A stretch of 64,000 bases of DNA. Source: Pseudomonas sp. SJZ079 (GTDB lineage: Bacteria; Pseudomonadota; Gammaproteobacteria; Pseudomonadales; Pseudomonadaceae). The stretch spans positions 60,266-124,265 of the forward strand of contig NZ_VIUH01000016.1 of NCBI RefSeq assembly GCF_007993865.1, given 5' to 3'. Below the pieces are notes generated by a model that worked only from the letters and a program-made list of their open reading frames with translations, had not been told where the DNA came from and made no database searches. Position 1 is the stretch's first letter. Each line of letters starts with the position of its first letter. Shown here one piece after another: positions 50,605 through 61,695 of the stretch. The translations under genes and the position numbers were made by a program.

Positions 50605-51357
50605 ATGTCGCATCTGCCGTTAATCGGCGTCACCGCCTGCACCAAGCAGATCGGTCTGCACTCCCACCATATCGCCGGCGATAAGTACCTGCGGGCCGTG
50701 GTGCTCGGAGCCGGCGGCTTGCCGCTGATCATTCCGGCGCTGGGCGAGCTGATCGACCAAGCCACCCTGCTCGATAATCTGCACGGCCTGCTGTTCACCG
50801 GCTCGCCCTCCAACGTCGAGCCCCATCATTATAGCGGGCCAGCCAGCGCGCCCGGCACCCAGCATGATCCTGAGCGTGATCGCACCAGCCTGCCGTTGAT
50901 CAAGGCCGCTGTAGCCGCGGGCATCCCGGTGCTGGGTATTTGTCGCGGCTTTCAGGAAATGAACGTGGCCTTTGGCGGCAGCCTGCACCAGAGGGTGCAC
51001 GAACTCGATGGTTTTATGGACCATCGCGAGCCCGAGAATCAGCCGCTCGAGGTGCAGTATGCACCCCGTCACCCGTTGCAGGTGCAACCGGGCGGCATAC
51101 TCGCCGGTATCGGCTTGCCGAGCGAGATTACCGTCAACTCCATTCATGGTCAGGGCGTTGAGCGTCTGGCGCCGGGCCTTCGAGTCGAAGCACTGGCGCC
51201 TGACGGGTTGATCGAGTCCTTCTCTGTCGAAGGTGCGCCAAGCTTCGCCCTGGGGGTGCAATGGCATCCCGAGTGGCAGGTACGATCCAATCCGAATTAT
51301 CTCGCCATCTTCCAGGCCTTTGGTGAGGCTTGCAGGAAGAGGGCGGGGCAACGCTGA
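50605..51357 (+). CDS. spuA: class I glutamine amidotransferase-like hydrolase SpuA
   Basis: Hydrolase of 250 residues of the PuuD type, removing glutamate from gamma-glutamyl intermediates such as gamma-glutamyl-GABA. The nucleophile cysteine is in IPVLGICRGFQEMNVAFGG (about residue 114). The histidine and glutamate are in ALGVQWHPEWQV (about 222). GLLFTGSPSNVEPHHY supplies the oxyanion loop. It is the first gene of the spu operon, followed after 43 bases by spuB. Confidence 0.92.
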   Translation: MSHLPLIGVTACTKQIGLHSHHIAGDKYLRAVVLGAGGLPLIIPALGELIDQATLLDNLHGLLFTGSPSNVEPHHYSGPASAPGTQHDPERDRTSLPLIKAAVAAGIPVLGICRGFQEMNVAFGGSLHQRVHELDGFMDHREPENQPLEVQYAPRHPLQVQPGGILAGIGLPSEITVNSIHGQGVERLAPGLRVEALAPDGLIESFSVEGAPSFALGVQWHPEWQVRSNPNYLAIFQAFGEACRKRAGQR

Positions 51358-51400
51358 ACCGACTATACATAAGTCGGCTTCTCTAAACCCTGAGGTCTCT

Positions 51401-52759
51401 ATGAGCACCAAATTAGACCAGCTCTCCAGCTGGCTGAAAGAACGCAAAATCACCGAAGTTGAATGCATGGTCAGCGATCTTACCGGCATCGCCCGTGGCA
51501 AGATCTCGCCGACCAATAAATTTCTCGACGAGAAGGGCATGCGCCTTCCCGAGAGTGTGTTGCTGCAAACCGTCACCGGCGATTACGTCGAAGACGACAT
51601 CTATTACGCCCTGCTCGATCCGGCCGATATCGACATGATCTGCCGCCCGGACGAGAACGCGGTGTTCCTGGTGCCCTGGGCCCTGGAGCCGACCGCCCAG
51701 GTGATCCACGACACCTACGACAAGCAGGGCAACCCGATCGAGTTGTCGCCGCGCAACATCCTCAAGAAGGTATTGGGACTCTACGCCGACAAAGGCTGGC
51801 AGCCGATAGTCGCGCCCGAGATGGAGTTCTACCTGACCAAGCGTTGCGAAGACCCGGACTTTCCGCTGCAGGCGCCGCTCGGCCGCTCGGGCCGCCCGGA
51901 AACCGGTCGGCAGTCCTTCTCCATCGACGCGGCCAACGAATTCGACCCGCTGTTCGAGGACATGTACGACTGGTGCGAAATTCAGGGCCTGGATCTCGAT
52001 ACGCTGATTCACGAAGAAGGCCCGGCGCAGATGGAAATCAACTTCCGTCACGGTGACCCGCTGTCGCTGGCCGACCAGGTGCTGGTGTTCAAGCGCACCA
52101 TGCGCGAAGCCGCGCTGAAGCACGACGTGGCGGCGACCTTCATGGCCAAGCCGATCACCGATCAGCCGGGCAGTGCCATGCACCTGCACCAGAGCATCAT
52201 CGACAAGAAGACCGGCAAGAACATCTTCTCCAACGATGATGGCTCGATGAGCGAGCTGTTCCTCCACCACATCGGCGGCTTGCAGAAGTTCATTCCCGAG
52301 ATTTTGCCGCTGTTCGCCCCTAACGTGAACTCGTTCCGTCGCTTCCTGCCCGATACCTCGGCGCCGGTGAACGTCGAGTGGGGCGAGGAAAATCGCACCG
52401 TCGGTCTGCGTGTGCCCGATGCAACGCCACAGAGTCGCCGGGTCGAGAACCGCCTGGCCGGTGCCGACGCCAACCCCTACCTGGCCCTGGCCGCCAGCCT
52501 GCTGTGCGGCTACATCGGCATGGTCGAAGGGATCGAGCCGAGTGCCCCGGTGGTCGGCCGCGGTTACGAGCGGCGCAACCTGCGCCTGCCGCTGACCCTG
52601 GAAGCCGCACTGGAGCGCATGGAAACTTGCGCGACCCTGGAAGAATACCTGGGCCGCAAGTTCGTCAGCGGCTACGTCGCGGTGAAGCGCGCCGAACACG
52701 AAAACTACAAGCGTGTGATTAGTTCCTGGGAGCGCGAGTTCCTGCTGTTGTCGGTTTAA
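51401..52759 (+). CDS. spuB: gamma-glutamylpolyamine synthetase SpuB
   Basis: Second glutamine synthetase-like ligase of the locus, 452 residues. The ATG at 51401 (MSTKLDQLSSWLKER) is the family start. Motifs: CMVSDLTGIARGKISPTNKF, APEMEFYLTKR (about 147), ATFMAKPITDQPGSAMHLHQ (about 245), PNVNSFRRFLPD, NRTVGLRVPDA and AGADANPYLALAAS. It is divergent in sequence from SpuI and from the synthetase at 5712, so the three likely differ in amine preference. A 200-bp gap with a repeat separates it from spuC. Confidence 0.93.
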   Translation: MSTKLDQLSSWLKERKITEVECMVSDLTGIARGKISPTNKFLDEKGMRLPESVLLQTVTGDYVEDDIYYALLDPADIDMICRPDENAVFLVPWALEPTAQVIHDTYDKQGNPIELSPRNILKKVLGLYADKGWQPIVAPEMEFYLTKRCEDPDFPLQAPLGRSGRPETGRQSFSIDAANEFDPLFEDMYDWCEIQGLDLDTLIHEEGPAQMEINFRHGDPLSLADQVLVFKRTMREAALKHDVAATFMAKPITDQPGSAMHLHQSIIDKKTGKNIFSNDDGSMSELFLHHIGGLQKFIPEILPLFAPNVNSFRRFLPDTSAPVNVEWGEENRTVGLRVPDATPQSRRVENRLAGADANPYLALAASLLCGYIGMVEGIEPSAPVVGRGYERRNLRLPLTLEAALERMETCATLEEYLGRKFVSGYVAVKRAEHENYKRVISSWEREFLLLSV

Positions 52760-52762
52760 AAC

Positions 52763-52935
52763 TACTGCGCTCGGAGATACTGCGTTGAAAACAGACTCGG
52801 ACATCGGCTTTACCGATGAACGTCCACAGGACGGCCCGAAGGGTAAGCGGAGCGCATCATGCTCATTTACAGTCGTAAACTCCGCGTCCTCGTCTGTTTC
52901 CGCCTTGTCTCTCCTGCGCTCGCGACGTTTTAAAC
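52763..52935 (+). repeat. Pseudomonas intergenic repeat, long copy
   Basis: Runs from CTACTGCGCTCGGAGATACT through GCGTTGAAAACAGACTCGGA, GCTCATTTACAGTCGTAAAC and TCCGCGTCCTCGTCTGTTTC to CGCCTTGTCTCTCCTGCGCT and CGCGACG. A shorter diverged copy lies at 7085-7215. I recognise the block as a recurrent intergenic sequence of pseudomonads. It breaks the spu operon between spuB and spuC. Confidence 0.7.
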
Positions 52936-52957
52936 AACGTCCATCAAAGGTGTTGAT

Positions 52958-54331
52958 ATGACTAACCAAACAACTAACCCGAAAACCCGCGAGTGGCAGA
53001 CCATGAGCCGCGAGCATCACTTGGCGCCCTTCAGCGATTACAAGCAGCTGGCGGAAGTGGGCCCGCGGATCATCACCAACGCCGAAGGTGTGTACCTGTG
53101 GGACAGCGAGGGCAACAAGATTCTCGACGGCATGGCCGGGCTGTGGTGCATGGCGGTGGGTTATGGGCGCAAGGAGCTGGCGGATGCGGCCTATAAGCAG
53201 ATGCAGGAATTGCCGTTCTACAACACCTTCTTCATGACCGCGCACCCGCCGGTCCTGGAACTGGCCAAGGTGATTGCCGAGATCGCCCCGGCCGGCATGA
53301 GCCACGTGTTCTTCACCGGCTCCGGCTCTGAAGGCAACGACACCATGCTGCGTATGGTGCGCCACTACTGGGCGGTGAAGGGCCAGCCAAACAAAAAGGT
53401 GATCATCAGCCGGATCAATGGCTATCACGGCTCCACCGTGGCCGGTGCCAGCCTGGGCGGCATGAAATCCATGCACGAACAGGGCGATCTGCCGATCCCG
53501 GGCATCGTGCATATTCCGCAGCCTTACTGGTTCGGTGAAGGTGGCGATATGACGCCGGACGAGTTCGGCATCTGGGCTGCCGATCAGTTGGAGCAGAAAA
53601 TTCTCGAAGTGGGCGAAGACAACGTCGGCGCCTTTATCGCCGAACCGATTCAGGGCGCCGGCGGGGTAATAGTACCGCCGGACAGCTACTGGCCGCGCAT
53701 CCGCGAGATTCTCGCCAAGTACGACATTCTGTTTGTCGCCGACGAAGTGATCTGTGGCTTCGGCCGCACCGGCGAATGGTTCGGCAGCGACTTCTACGGC
53801 CTCACGCCGGACATGATGACCATCGCCAAGGGCCTGACCTCCGGTTACGTCCCCATGGGCGGGCTGATCGTGCGCGACGCAATCGTCGAAGTGCTCAACC
53901 AGGGTGGCGATTTCAACCACGGCTTCACCTATTCCGGGCACCCGGTAGCGGCGGCGGTGGCACTGGAAAATATTCGCATCCTGCGCGACGAGAAAATTGT
54001 CGAGCGGGTCAAGACGGAAACGGCACCGTACTTGCAGAAGCGTCTAGGTGAACTGGCGGACCACCCCTTGGTCGGTGAAGTACGCGGCGTAGGGCTGCTC
54101 GGCGCCATTGAATTGGTGAAGAACAAAGCGACCCGCGAGCGTTATCCGAGCGAGACGGCGGTGGGCATGATCTGTCGCGGTCACTGTTTCGACAACGGTC
54201 TGATCATGCGCGCGGTGGGCGACACCATGATCATTTCGCCGCCGCTGGTGATCAGCAAGGCGGAGATCGATGAACTGGTGGACAAGGCACGTAAATGCCT
54301 GGACCTGACCGCTGAGGCGCTGCGCGGTTAA
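52958..54331 (+). CDS. spuC: polyamine:pyruvate aminotransferase SpuC
   Basis: PLP-dependent class III aminotransferase of 457 residues acting on putrescine and related amines with pyruvate as acceptor. FTGSGSEGNDTMLRMVRHYW (about 122) binds the cofactor phosphate, DEVICGFGRTGEWFG (about 261) supplies the aspartate for the pyridine nitrogen, and lysine 291 in MTIAKGLTSGY forms the Schiff base. It sits between the synthetase and the transporter genes. Confidence 0.94.
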   Translation: MTNQTTNPKTREWQTMSREHHLAPFSDYKQLAEVGPRIITNAEGVYLWDSEGNKILDGMAGLWCMAVGYGRKELADAAYKQMQELPFYNTFFMTAHPPVLELAKVIAEIAPAGMSHVFFTGSGSEGNDTMLRMVRHYWAVKGQPNKKVIISRINGYHGSTVAGASLGGMKSMHEQGDLPIPGIVHIPQPYWFGEGGDMTPDEFGIWAADQLEQKILEVGEDNVGAFIAEPIQGAGGVIVPPDSYWPRIREILAKYDILFVADEVICGFGRTGEWFGSDFYGLTPDMMTIAKGLTSGYVPMGGLIVRDAIVEVLNQGGDFNHGFTYSGHPVAAAVALENIRILRDEKIVERVKTETAPYLQKRLGELADHPLVGEVRGVGLLGAIELVKNKATRERYPSETAVGMICRGHCFDNGLIMRAVGDTMIISPPLVISKAEIDELVDKARKCLDLTAEALRG

Positions 54332-55588
<1,257 letters not shown>

Positions 55589-55614
55589 TTCCGCCAGATC
55601 CTAAGTAGTACCCA

Positions 55615-55642
55615 GTTTCTGGCGGGATGATCCGCCAGAAAC
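55615..55642 (+). terminator. 11-bp perfect stem-loop between spuD and spuE
   Basis: GTTTCTGGCGG (55615-55625) pairs perfectly with CCGCCAGAAAC (55632-55642) around a six-base loop, 26 bases past the spuD stop. No U tract follows. It probably stabilises or attenuates the operon mRNA, giving spuD a higher yield than the genes after it. Confidence 0.6.
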
Positions 55643-55666
55643 CCAAACAATAATAAGGAAGCTTGC

Positions 55667-55792
55667 ATGCGTTCTACACCTCTACTGGCCGCCCCAGTGC
55701 GCGCGCCATTCAGCGAGTCACGATCATCTGTGCCATGGCTGCGGAACGCGGCGCTACCGTGCCGTCCGGGTTGGCCGGTCGCGGCTGGCTGA
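55667..55792 (+). CDS. possible 41-codon ORF in the spuD-spuE gap
   Basis: ATG at 55667 is preceded by TAAGGAAGCTTGC, a good ribosome-binding site. The frame reads MRSTPLLAAPVRAPFSESRS and stops at 55792. The product is Arg/Ala/Pro-rich and matches nothing I know. The first residues resemble the SpuE start ([14 protein letters not shown]), so it could be a decayed duplicate of the spuE 5' end or a leader peptide. Without comparison it may equally be untranslated. Confidence 0.25.
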   Translation: MRSTPLLAAPVRAPFSESRSSVPWLRNAALPCRPGWPVAAG

Positions 55793-55823
55793 GCAGAGAA
55801 AGACTTTTCCGATAGAGAGCTAG

Positions 55824-56954
<1,131 letters not shown>

Positions 56955-57007
56955 TTTCAAACGTCTGACCGCCGGGGTCGGACGCAATTTTTGCGGGAGT
57001 TTTGGTA

Positions 57008-58150
57008 ATGTCAGTTGCTTCCAGTACCTATAAAAAGGTTCTCGAGGGAGATCAGCAACCCAAAGAGGTGTTGGTCAAAATCGAACGGGTGACGAAGAAG
57101 TTCGACGAAGCGGTTGCCGTCGATGATGTCTCTCTGACCATCAACAAGGGCGAGATCTTCGCCCTGCTCGGTGGCTCGGGCTCGGGTAAATCCACCCTGC
57201 TGCGCATGCTCGCCGGCTTCGAGCGGCCGACCGACGGGCGCATCTTCCTCGACGGTGTGGATATCACCGATATACCGCCGTACGAGCGGCCGATCAACAT
57301 GATGTTCCAGTCCTATGCGCTGTTCCCGCACATGAGCGTGGCCGACAACATCGCCTTCGGCCTCAAGCAGGACAAAATGCCCAGGGCCGATATCGACGCT
57401 CGTGTCGAGGAAATGCTCAAGCTGGTACAGATGACCGAGTACGCCAGGCGCAAACCGCACCAGTTGTCCGGCGGCCAGCGTCAGCGTGTGGCCCTGGCCC
57501 GCTCGCTGGCCAAGAGCCCGAAGCTGCTGCTGCTCGACGAGCCGATGGGGGCGCTGGACAAGAAGCTGCGCTCGCAGATGCAGTTGGAGCTGGTGGAGAT
57601 CATCGAGCGGGTCGGCGTGACCTGCGTGATGGTGACCCACGACCAGGAAGAGGCCATGACCATGGCCCAGCGCGTCGCCATCATGCACCAGGGCTGGATC
57701 GCCCAGATCGGCAGCCCGGTGGACATCTACGAGACCCCGACCAGCCGCCTGGTCTGCGAGTTCGTCGGCAGCGTCAACCTGTTTGAAGGCCAGGTGGTGG
57801 AAGACGCCGAAGGCCATGCGCTGATCGACAGCCCGGACCTGGAGCGCAACATCTTCGTCGGCCACGGCGTCAGCACCTCGGTACAGGACAAGAGCATCAC
57901 CTACGCGATTCGCCCGGAGAAGCTGCTGGTCACCACGCAGAAGCCCGACTGCGAGCACAACTGGTCGCGCGGCACCGTGCACGATATCGCCTACCTGGGC
58001 GGCCATTCGGTGTTCCACGTCGAGTTACCGAGCGGCAAGATCGTCCAGTCCTTCGTCGCCAACGCCGAGCGCCGCGGCGCGCGGCCGACCTGGGATGATG
58101 AAGTCTATGTCTGGTGGGAGGACGATAGCGGGGTGGCGTTGCGCTCATGA
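57008..58150 (+). CDS. spuF: polyamine ABC transporter ATPase SpuF
   Basis: PotA/PotG-type ATPase of 380 residues. Walker A GGSGSGKSTLL (about 57), Q-loop MMFQSYALFPHM, signature LSGGQRQRVALARSL (about 150), Walker B LLLLDEPMGALDKKL, H-loop VTHDQEEAM. A TOBE regulatory domain follows from about residue 300. The ATG at 57008 is chosen from GGGAG spacing; a TTG at 57002 is less likely. The stop overlaps the spuG start by four bases. Confidence 0.94.
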   Translation: MSVASSTYKKVLEGDQQPKEVLVKIERVTKKFDEAVAVDDVSLTINKGEIFALLGGSGSGKSTLLRMLAGFERPTDGRIFLDGVDITDIPPYERPINMMFQSYALFPHMSVADNIAFGLKQDKMPRADIDARVEEMLKLVQMTEYARRKPHQLSGGQRQRVALARSLAKSPKLLLLDEPMGALDKKLRSQMQLELVEIIERVGVTCVMVTHDQEEAMTMAQRVAIMHQGWIAQIGSPVDIYETPTSRLVCEFVGSVNLFEGQVVEDAEGHALIDSPDLERNIFVGHGVSTSVQDKSITYAIRPEKLLVTTQKPDCEHNWSRGTVHDIAYLGGHSVFHVELPSGKIVQSFVANAERRGARPTWDDEVYVWWEDDSGVALRS

Positions 58151-59058
58151 ATATTTCCCGAAGCATCAGTCGCCGCATGCCAAAAGGCAGGCACTTCGTC
58201 ATCGGTGTGCCGTTCCTCTGGCTGTTCATGTTCTTCCTGCTGCCCTTCATCATCGTGTTGAAGATCAGCTTCGCCGAAGCCGACGTGGCCATTCCACCCT
58301 ATACCGAGATCTACACCTGGGCGGAACAGCAGCTGTCGATTGTCATCAATCTGAGCAACTACATCTTCCTCAGCGAAGACGACCTGTACCTGGCCGCCTA
58401 CCTCGGCTCGTTGCAGATGGCCTTCTTCAGCACCCTGTTGTGTTTGCTGATCGGTTATCCGATGGCCTATGCCATCGCCCGTGCCGATAAGGAGATGCAG
58501 ACGGTGTTCCTGCTGCTGATCATGATGCCGACCTGGACGGCGATCCTGATCCGCGTGTATGCCTGGATGGGCATCCTCAGCAGCAACGGTCTGCTCAACA
58601 GCCTGCTGCTCAGCCTGGGTCTGATCGACGATCCGATCCGCATCCTCAACACCAACGTCGCGGTGTATATCGGCATCGTCTATTCGTACCTGCCGTTCAT
58701 GGTGTTGCCGCTCTACGCCAACCTGGTCAAGCACGATCAGAGCCTGCTGGAGGCCGCCGCGGACCTGGGTTCGAGCACCTACAACAGCTTCTGGAAAATC
58801 ACCGTGCCGCTGTCGAAGAACGGCATCATCGCCGGCTGCATGCTGGTGTTCATTCCGGTGGTCGGCGAGTTCGTCATCCCCGAGCTACTCGGTGGCCCGG
58901 AGACCCTGATGATCGGCAAGGTGCTCTGGCAGGAGTTCTTCAATAACCGTGACTGGCCGGTGGCCTCTGCCCTGGCGGTGGTGATGCTGGCGATCCTGAT
59001 CATCCCGATCATTCTGTTCAACCGTAACCAGGCCAAAGAAATGGAGGGCAGAGCATGA
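58147..59058 (+). CDS. spuG: polyamine ABC transporter permease SpuG
   Basis: PotB/PotH-type permease of 303 residues with six membrane spans (first at about 19-38). The coupling-loop motif is EAAADLGSSTYNSFWKITVP (about residue 201), contacting SpuF. It pairs with SpuH as heterodimeric channel. The C-terminus NRNQAKEMEGRA is echoed in a tiny ORF that fills the gap to spuH. Confidence 0.93.
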   Translation: MNISRSISRRMPKGRHFVIGVPFLWLFMFFLLPFIIVLKISFAEADVAIPPYTEIYTWAEQQLSIVINLSNYIFLSEDDLYLAAYLGSLQMAFFSTLLCLLIGYPMAYAIARADKEMQTVFLLLIMMPTWTAILIRVYAWMGILSSNGLLNSLLLSLGLIDDPIRILNTNVAVYIGIVYSYLPFMVLPLYANLVKHDQSLLEAAADLGSSTYNSFWKITVPLSKNGIIAGCMLVFIPVVGEFVIPELLGGPETLMIGKVLWQEFFNNRDWPVASALAVVMLAILIIPIILFNRNQAKEMEGRA

Positions 59059-59144
59059 TGAAGTTCCCTCGGATTGTGCCGACCGTTCTGTTCAACCCTG
59101 TGCATAAGCAAAATCGTGCTAAGGGAATGGAGGGCCGCACATGA
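59055..59144 (+). CDS. possible 29-residue ORF linking spuG and spuH
   Basis: The frame MMKFPRIVPTVLFNPVHKQN-RAKGMEGRT starts at an ATGATG that overlaps the spuG stop and ends in a TGA that overlaps the spuH ATG. Its tail VLFN...RAKGMEGRT resembles the SpuG tail IILFNRNQAKEMEGRA, and the underlying DNA repeats the GGAATGGAGGGC ribosome-binding region. It looks like a short duplication of the spuG 3' end that preserves translational coupling. Whether the peptide is stable is unknown. Confidence 0.35.
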   Translation: MMKFPRIVPTVLFNPVHKQNRAKGMEGRT

Positions 59145-60040
59145 AACGCTTCAGTTTCTCCAACTTCATGTTGTGGGCGGGTTTTCTGTTCATCTACCTG
59201 CCGATGCTGATCCTGGTCATCTACTCGTTCAACGGCTCCCGTCTGGTCACGGTCTGGGGCGGTTGGTCGGTGAAGTGGTACGTCGGCCTGCTCGACAACA
59301 CTCAGCTGATGAACGCGGTGATGCGTTCCCTGGAAATCGCCTGCTACACCGCGATTGCCGCGGTGATCCTGGGTACCCTGGCGGCCTTCGTGCTGACCCG
59401 GGTGACCCGTTTCAAGGGCCGCACCATGTTCGGCGGGCTGGTCACCGCACCATTGGTGATGCCGGAAGTGATCACCGGTCTGTCGCTGTTGTTGCTGTTC
59501 GTGGCCATGGCCCAGCTGATCGGCTGGCCGGCCGAGCGTGGCATCCTAACCATCTGGATCGCTCACACCACCTTCTGTACCGCCTACGTGTCGGTGGTGG
59601 TGTCATCGCGTCTGCGTGAGCTGGACCTGTCCATCGAGGAGGCGGCCATGGACCTGGGCGCCAAACCGTTGAAGGTGTTCTTCCTGATCACCATTCCGAT
59701 GATCGCACCGTCCCTGGCGGCCGGCGGCATGATGTCCTTCGCCCTGTCGCTGGACGACCTGGTGCTGGCCAGCTTCGTCTCCGGTCCCGGTTCCACCACC
59801 CTGCCGATGGAAGTGTTCTCCGCCGTGCGTCTGGGCGTGAAGCCGGAGATCAATGCGATTGCCAGCCTGATCCTGTTGTCGGTGTCGCTGATGACTTTCA
59901 TGATCTGGTTCTTCGCCCGGCGTGCCGAGGTCAAGCGCAAGAAGGCCGTACAGCAGGCTATGGACGAAACCACTGGCATCCGCGAGCAGCAGGGCCCGGA
60001 CAGCCGCCGCGATCCGTCGCAGGTCCACGCAACGGCTTAG
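59141..60040 (+). CDS. spuH: polyamine ABC transporter permease SpuH
   Basis: PotC/PotI-type permease of 299 residues with six spans (first near 8-28). The coupling loop is EEAAMDLGAKPLKVFFLITI (about residue 166). GTLAAFVLTRVTRFKGRTMF and ALSLDDLVLASFVSGPG are typical. The ATG is preceded by AATGGAGGGCCGCAC. Last gene of the operon; a terminator hairpin follows. Confidence 0.93.
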   Translation: MKRFSFSNFMLWAGFLFIYLPMLILVIYSFNGSRLVTVWGGWSVKWYVGLLDNTQLMNAVMRSLEIACYTAIAAVILGTLAAFVLTRVTRFKGRTMFGGLVTAPLVMPEVITGLSLLLLFVAMAQLIGWPAERGILTIWIAHTTFCTAYVSVVVSSRLRELDLSIEEAAMDLGAKPLKVFFLITIPMIAPSLAAGGMMSFALSLDDLVLASFVSGPGSTTLPMEVFSAVRLGVKPEINAIASLILLSVSLMTFMIWFFARRAEVKRKKAVQQAMDETTGIREQQGPDSRRDPSQVHATA

Positions 60041-60054
60041 GTCGCTGCTTGGAT

Positions 60055-60091
60055 AAACACAAAGGGTCGCTGCGGTGGCCCTTTGTGCTTA
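60055..60091 (+). terminator. terminator of the spu operon
   Basis: CACAAAGGG (60058-60066) pairs with CCCTTTGTG (60079-60087) with an inner GTCGCTGCGGTGGC, followed by CTTATT. It lies 17 bases past the spuH stop. Confidence 0.75.
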
Positions 60092-60109
60092 TTGGCTGAA
60101 ACACACCGC

Positions 60110-60313
60110 TGCTTTGTTGTGGCAGATGATCTGTTTCCAGTATTGGGGAACCAGCCGTACCTCGCCGGTGATAAATTCTCAGTTGCGGATATCACCGCCT
60201 TCGCAGGCCTGGCCTTTGCCGACTTGGTCAAACTCGCAGTGCCCGCTGACTTACAACAGCTGCGTGCCTGGCGACAGCCTGTCGCCGCCAGATCCAGCAT
60301 TGCCTTTGCCTGA
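60110..60313 (+). pseudogene. glutathione S-transferase, C-terminal remnant
   Basis: One frame reads LGNQPYLAGDKFSVADITAF, then [20 protein letters not shown] and [16 protein letters not shown] before a TGA. This is the typical all-alpha C-terminal end of a glutathione S-transferase (the P-Y-L-A-G-D-x-F-S-x-A-D-I motif). The thioredoxin-like N-terminal domain is missing; upstream lies the spu terminator. No start with a plausible ribosome site is present. Confidence 0.75.
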
Positions 60314-60327
60314 ACGGGAGTAGAGAC

Positions 60328-61014
60328 ATGCAACTGAACGCCGACTTCAGCCTGCGGGCGGTCGTACACAGCGACTCGCTGGCCTGGGCGCCCTCGCCGA
60401 TGCCCGGAGTGGAGCGGCGCATGCTGGATCGCATCGGCGCAGAGGTGGCGCGCGCCACCTCAATCGTGCGCTATGCCGCACACAGCAACTTTTCTGCGCA
60501 TGTGCATGACGGCGGCGAGGAGTTTCTGGTGTTGCAGGGCGTCTTCCAGGACGAGCATGGCGACTATCCGGCGGGCACCTACGTGCGTAATCCGCCTACT
60601 TCGCAGCACGTCCCCCGCTCGGCAGAGGGCTGTACCATCTTCGTCAAACTCTGGCAATTCGCCCCGGAGGACCGCACCCCTGTGCGGATCGATAGCAATA
60701 AGATGCCTTATCTGCCAGTGCCCGACAGGCCAGGCGTTTCCCATATACCGCTGTTTCAGGATGCACGGGAGGAGGTACGCCTGGAGCAGTGGACACCTGA
60801 GTCGCGCATCGATCTGACGGTGGCAGGGGGTATCGAGGTGTTGGTATTGCATGGGGCGTTCAGTAGCGGCGGCGAAACATTCGTCAAACACTCCTGGTTA
60901 CGCTTACCTGCAGGGGAGTCGCTCCAGGCCCGCACAGGTCCGCAAGGGTGCCGGCTGTGGGTGAAGACCGGGCACCTCGCTGAGCAGACCATCAGGCTCC
61001 CGACGGCGAGCTAG
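60328..61014 (+). CDS. ChrR-like double cupin protein
   Basis: Protein of 228 residues with two cupin units. The first holds [20 protein letters not shown] (about 58-77) and [20 protein letters not shown], matching the C-terminal cupin of the anti-sigma factor ChrR; the second (about 130-220) is degenerate. No zinc-binding anti-sigma domain is present, so it is not a full ChrR. A metal-dependent dioxygenase-like or storage role is possible, but no reaction is known. It follows the GST remnant by 14 bases and has the site CGGGAGTAGAGAC before its ATG. Confidence 0.8.
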   Translation: MQLNADFSLRAVVHSDSLAWAPSPMPGVERRMLDRIGAEVARATSIVRYAAHSNFSAHVHDGGEEFLVLQGVFQDEHGDYPAGTYVRNPPTSQHVPRSAEGCTIFVKLWQFAPEDRTPVRIDSNKMPYLPVPDRPGVSHIPLFQDAREEVRLEQWTPESRIDLTVAGGIEVLVLHGAFSSGGETFVKHSWLRLPAGESLQARTGPQGCRLWVKTGHLAEQTIRLPTAS

Positions 61015-61055
61015 GCTGGATAGCCAACGCTGTCCGCTCACCAGGAGATTCAGCC

Positions 61056-61544
61056 ATGCAGCTCCAAGGTTCCTGCCACTGCGGTGCGGTGGTGTTCAGT
61101 CTGACCAGCGCCCACCCTTATCCCTATCAACGCTGCTACTGCTCGATCTGCCGCAAAACCCAGGGCGGCGGCGGTTATTCGATCAATCTTGGCGGCGATG
61201 CGCGGAGTCTGAAAGTCAGCGGCCGCAAGCAGATATCGGTGTATCACGCCAAGATCAAGGGTGAAGGCCAGCGTCGCGCCCACCGCAGTAGCGCCGAACG
61301 ACACTTCTGTCGACTCTGCGGCAGCGCCCTGTGGTTATTCAGCCCGGAGTGGCCGGAGCTGATTCATCCCTTCGCCTCGGCGATCGACACCCCGCTGCCG
61401 GTGCCGCCGGAGCACACTCATCTGCTGCTGGACTCCAAGGCGTCCTGGGTCGAGGTCGACGCGCGGCCTGGCGATCAGCAGTTCGACGGCTACCCCGAAG
61501 AGTCCATCGCCGAGTGGCATGAGCGCCTTGGTCTGAGCCGCTGA
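61056..61544 (+). CDS. GFA/CENP-V-fold zinc protein
   Basis: Protein of 162 residues related to the glutathione-dependent formaldehyde-activating (Gfa) fold. Zinc ligands: GSCHCGAV (about 6-13), RCYCSICRKTQGG (about 26-38), HFCRLCGSALW (about 83-93). Members beyond the methylotroph Gfa are mostly of unknown function, so formaldehyde chemistry should not be assumed. The ATG follows CCAGGAGATTCAGCC. Confidence 0.85.
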   Translation: MQLQGSCHCGAVVFSLTSAHPYPYQRCYCSICRKTQGGGGYSINLGGDARSLKVSGRKQISVYHAKIKGEGQRRAHRSSAERHFCRLCGSALWLFSPEWPELIHPFASAIDTPLPVPPEHTHLLLDSKASWVEVDARPGDQQFDGYPEESIAEWHERLGLSR

Positions 61545-61695
61545 CGGCTAGCTAGAAGGACAGCGCCGACCCAGGCCAGTGTCCGGGTGCCAGGTTGCTG
61601 GTGGCCTTAAACTGTATGGATATACAGATAAAGCTTGCCTGAACGGCCATGACTGCACATGCTTTGCGCCATCGCGACCATGAGTGATGGCAGCC

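Noticed and set aside
51413..53941. 842-codon open frame on the minus strand across spuB and spuC
   Set aside because: It is antisense to two genes with strong motifs. Its translation is His/Val/Gln-rich with no family resemblance, as expected for a high-GC shadow frame.
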